A stretch of 64,000 nt of DNA, taken from NCBI RefSeq assembly GCF_002564105.1, contig NZ_PDBX01000001.1, forward strand, positions 1,302,001 through 1,366,000, read 5' to 3'. Position numbers and translations under genes: made by a program. The stretch's first letter is position 1, and every line of letters begins with the position of its first letter. The notes beneath the pieces are model-generated. The model was not told the DNA's origin and did no database searches. It was given only the letters and a program-made list of their open reading frames with translations. This DNA comes from Collimonas sp. PA-H2 (GTDB lineage: Bacteria; Pseudomonadota; Gammaproteobacteria; Burkholderiales; Burkholderiaceae_D). Shown in pieces: positions 62,177 to 64,000 of the stretch.

Positions 62177-64000
62177 ATGTGTACTACCCGTCGTTTCACA
62201 CTAGCTGCTCTCGCCCTCAGCATCTCGTCATTCAACGCCGCAGCGGCGACCCCGAATGACACTGCACCGCTGGGAAAACTGCCGCGCTGGGCCCAGCCCC
62301 TGGCGTATCACCTCGATTTGCGCGTCGACCCGCAACAGTCTGCCTACAGCGGCAGCGCCACCATCGATCTCGAACTCAAGCAAGCTGCCGATCACCTGTG
62401 GCTGCACGGCCAGGACCTGAGCGTCGGCAAAGTCAGCCTGAGCGACAGCGCGAACCATATTCATGCCGCGCAATACAAGGTTGCCGCGAAAAAGGAAGGC
62501 GTCGCCACTGTAGAGTTCGGCCAGACGCTGCCGGCCGGCCGCTATCGCATGACGCTGGAGTACAGCGCGCCGTTCAACCAGCAACTGGAAGGCGTGTACA
62601 AGGTCAGCAGCCAAGGCGCGCCGTATGTCATCACGCAGATGGAAGCGATCAGCGCACGCTACGCCTTCCCCGGTTTCGACGAACCATCTTTCAAGACGCC
62701 TTTCACGCTCAGCCTGACCGTGCCGGAAAACCAGGTCGCGGTCGCCAATACCCGGCAAGTGGCGGAAGAGAAGCTCGACAAGGGCTGGCGCAAGCTCAGC
62801 TTCGCCGCCACCAGGCCGCTGCCGACCTATCTGGTGGCCTTCGCGGTCGGTCCGTGGGATGTGGTCGGCGGGCCGCAGATTCCAGCCACCCAATGGCGCG
62901 CCCAGGCGACGACGCTGCGCGGCATTGCGCCGCACGGCGAAGGCGAGCGCATCAAGCCGGCGCTGGCGCAGACCCCGGCCATCATCACGGCGCTGGAAGA
63001 TTACTTCGGCTTCGGCTATCCCTTCGATAAGGTGGATTTGCTGGCCGCGCCCGACTTTGCCGCCGGCGCCATGGAAAATCCCGGGTTGGTCACCTTCCGC
63101 GATTACCTGATGCTGCTGGACGCCAACTCGCCGGCGCAAAATGTACGCAGCTCGTTCAACGTCAACGCCCATGAACTGGCGCACCAATGGTTCGGCGATA
63201 CCGTCACCATGCCATGGTGGGACGACCTGTGGCTGAACGAAGCGTTCGCCACCTGGATGCAGGCCAAGATCACGCAGCAGCTACACCCGGAATACCGCGC
63301 CGACCTGGGACTGATCAGCGGCGCCAACTACGCCATGCAAAGCGACAGCCTGGTCAGCGTGCGCAAGATCCGCCAGCCGATCACCGGCAACGGCGATATC
63401 GATACGGCTTTCGACGGCATAACCTACGAGAAAGGCGCCGCGGTCCTGAACATGTTCGAACGCTACCTCGGCGCGGACACTTTCCGCCAAGGCGTGCGCA
63501 CTTATATCAAGCAGCATCAGTTTGCCAGCGCCACCGCGGATGACCTGGTGAGCGCGCTGGCCAAGGCCTCGGGCAAGGACCAGCGCTTTGCCAAGGCCAT
63601 GCAGAGCTTCCTCGACCAGGCCGGCGTGCCGCTGGTCGACACTGCCCTCAGCATGGAAAACGGCAAGGCCGTGCTGCATCTGAAACAGCAGCGCTACCTG
63701 CCGCTCGGCTCCACTGGCGACGCCAAGCGGCTGTGGGGCATCCCGGTCTGCGTGCGCTATAGCATTGCCGGCGGCGACGCCAGGACGCAGTGCGAACTGC
63801 TGGATCAGGCGCAAGGCAAGATGGTGCTGCCCGGCGCCACTGCCGGCAGCTGGTACATGCCAAATGCAGACGCCGCCGGTTACTACCGTTTCGACATGGC
63901 GCGCGACGACCTGGCGCGCCTGACCAGCAACCTGGCGCAGCTGCCGGATACCGAACAACTGGCATACGCAGACGCCATCAATGCCGGTTTCGGCCGTGGC
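62177..64000 (+). CDS. M1 family aminopeptidase (partial, runs off the right edge)
   Basis: 608 codons are present and the frame is open at the window end. The start ATG at 62177 (a GTG just before it is possible) follows GGGAGGATTTGACC; the N-terminus CTTRRFTLAALALSISSFNAAAAT is a signal peptide with a possible twin arginine. The substrate-binding GAMENP and the zinc site HELAHQWFGD ... LWLNEAFATWM (HEXXH-X18-E) are intact, so it is a gluzincin aminopeptidase N, exported. The C-terminal helical domain lies largely beyond the edge. Location periplasmic by inference. Confidence 0.94.
   Translation, partial: MCTTRRFTLAALALSISSFNAAAATPNDTAPLGKLPRWAQPLAYHLDLRVDPQQSAYSGSATIDLELKQAADHLWLHGQDLSVGKVSLSDSANHIHAAQYKVAAKKEGVATVEFGQTLPAGRYRMTLEYSAPFNQQLEGVYKVSSQGAPYVITQMEAISARYAFPGFDEPSFKTPFTLSLTVPENQVAVANTRQVAEEKLDKGWRKLSFAATRPLPTYLVAFAVGPWDVVGGPQIPATQWRAQATTLRGIAPHGEGERIKPALAQTPAIITALEDYFGFGYPFDKVDLLAAPDFAAGAMENPGLVTFRDYLMLLDANSPAQNVRSSFNVNAHELAHQWFGDTVTMPWWDDLWLNEAFATWMQAKITQQLHPEYRADLGLISGANYAMQSDSLVSVRKIRQPITGNGDIDTAFDGITYEKGAAVLNMFERYLGADTFRQGVRTYIKQHQFASATADDLVSALAKASGKDQRFAKAMQSFLDQAGVPLVDTALSMENGKAVLHLKQQRYLPLGSTGDAKRLWGIPVCVRYSIAGGDARTQCELLDQAQGKMVLPGATAGSWYMPNADAAGYYRFDMARDDLARLTSNLAQLPDTEQLAYADAINAGFGRG

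Overview
The window looks like the chromosome of a betaproteobacterium of the Burkholderiales, most likely Oxalobacteraceae and close to Collimonas. This is inferred from GC-rich coding DNA, the gene order miaB-phoH-ybeY-corC-lnt-glyQS-gmhB-plsC, the block lptD-surA-pdxA-rsmA facing amgK-murU, and a typical betaproteobacterial minor-pilin operon. I see no rRNA, tRNA, CRISPR array, phage or complete insertion sequence. Nearly all of the DNA is dense protein-coding sequence with short gaps.

Layout. 1-6.8 kb: a leftward type IV pilus operon (fimT, pilV, pilW, pilX, pilY1, pilE). 7.1-10.6 kb: a small exported protein, miaB, phoH-like and ybeY. 10.8-12.8 kb: a redox cassette (18-codon ORF, cytochrome b561, Tat-type molybdopterin oxidoreductase, MXKDX-repeat protein) sitting inside the otherwise conserved ybeY-ybeX(corC)-lnt neighbourhood. 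13-21.6 kb: corC, lnt, glyQ, glyS, gmhB, a PlsC acyltransferase, a DUF45 metalloprotease and gloA. 22.1-24.3 kb: a YadA-like trimeric autotransporter. 24.3-30.2 kb (leftward): lptD, surA, pdxA, rsmA. 30.3-35.5 kb: amgK, murU, pepP, a HAD hydrolase and a UbiH-family hydroxylase. 35.6-39 kb (leftward): pntAA, panD, pntAB, pntB. 39.3-41.6 kb: a NUDIX hydrolase, mnmA and a DUF4148 protein. 41.8-46.6 kb: a complete AaeAB-type efflux operon with its own outer-membrane factor. 46.9-50.9 kb: an epimerase-like protein, a SulP permease and a Pro/Ala-rich exported partner. 51-54.6 kb: cytochrome b561, two YceI proteins and a PhoD phosphatase. 54.9-57.6 kb: DUF2946, an outer-membrane barrel, DUF3761 and a GlsB-type membrane protein. 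57.7-62 kb: an SDR reductase, MipA/OmpV and a divergent OmpR-type two-component system. 62.2 kb to the right edge: a truncated M1 aminopeptidase.

How the genes work together. Much of the window serves the envelope: LptD and SurA (outer-membrane assembly), GmhB (heptose for LPS core), Lnt (lipoprotein maturation), AmgK-MurU (muramic acid recycling), pili, an adhesin, efflux and porin-like barrels. A second theme is translation and RNA (MiaB, MnmA, YbeY, RsmA, GlyQS). A third is redox and NADPH supply (transhydrogenase, two cytochromes b561, the sulfite-oxidase-like enzyme).

The most unusual material is small or non-coding. A hairpin exactly sequesters the Shine-Dalgarno sequence of the cytochrome b561 gene and lies inside an 18-codon upstream ORF. 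A three-layer nested inverted-repeat module fills a convergent gap. A 161-bp element with perfect 27-bp ends begins inside the phoD stop codon. There are also REPIN-like doublets, a 13-bp tandem array before the efflux operon and two perfect operator-like dyads. I found nothing I can defend as a wholly new multi-gene system; the sORF/cytochrome/oxidoreductase/MXKDX cassette is the best candidate.
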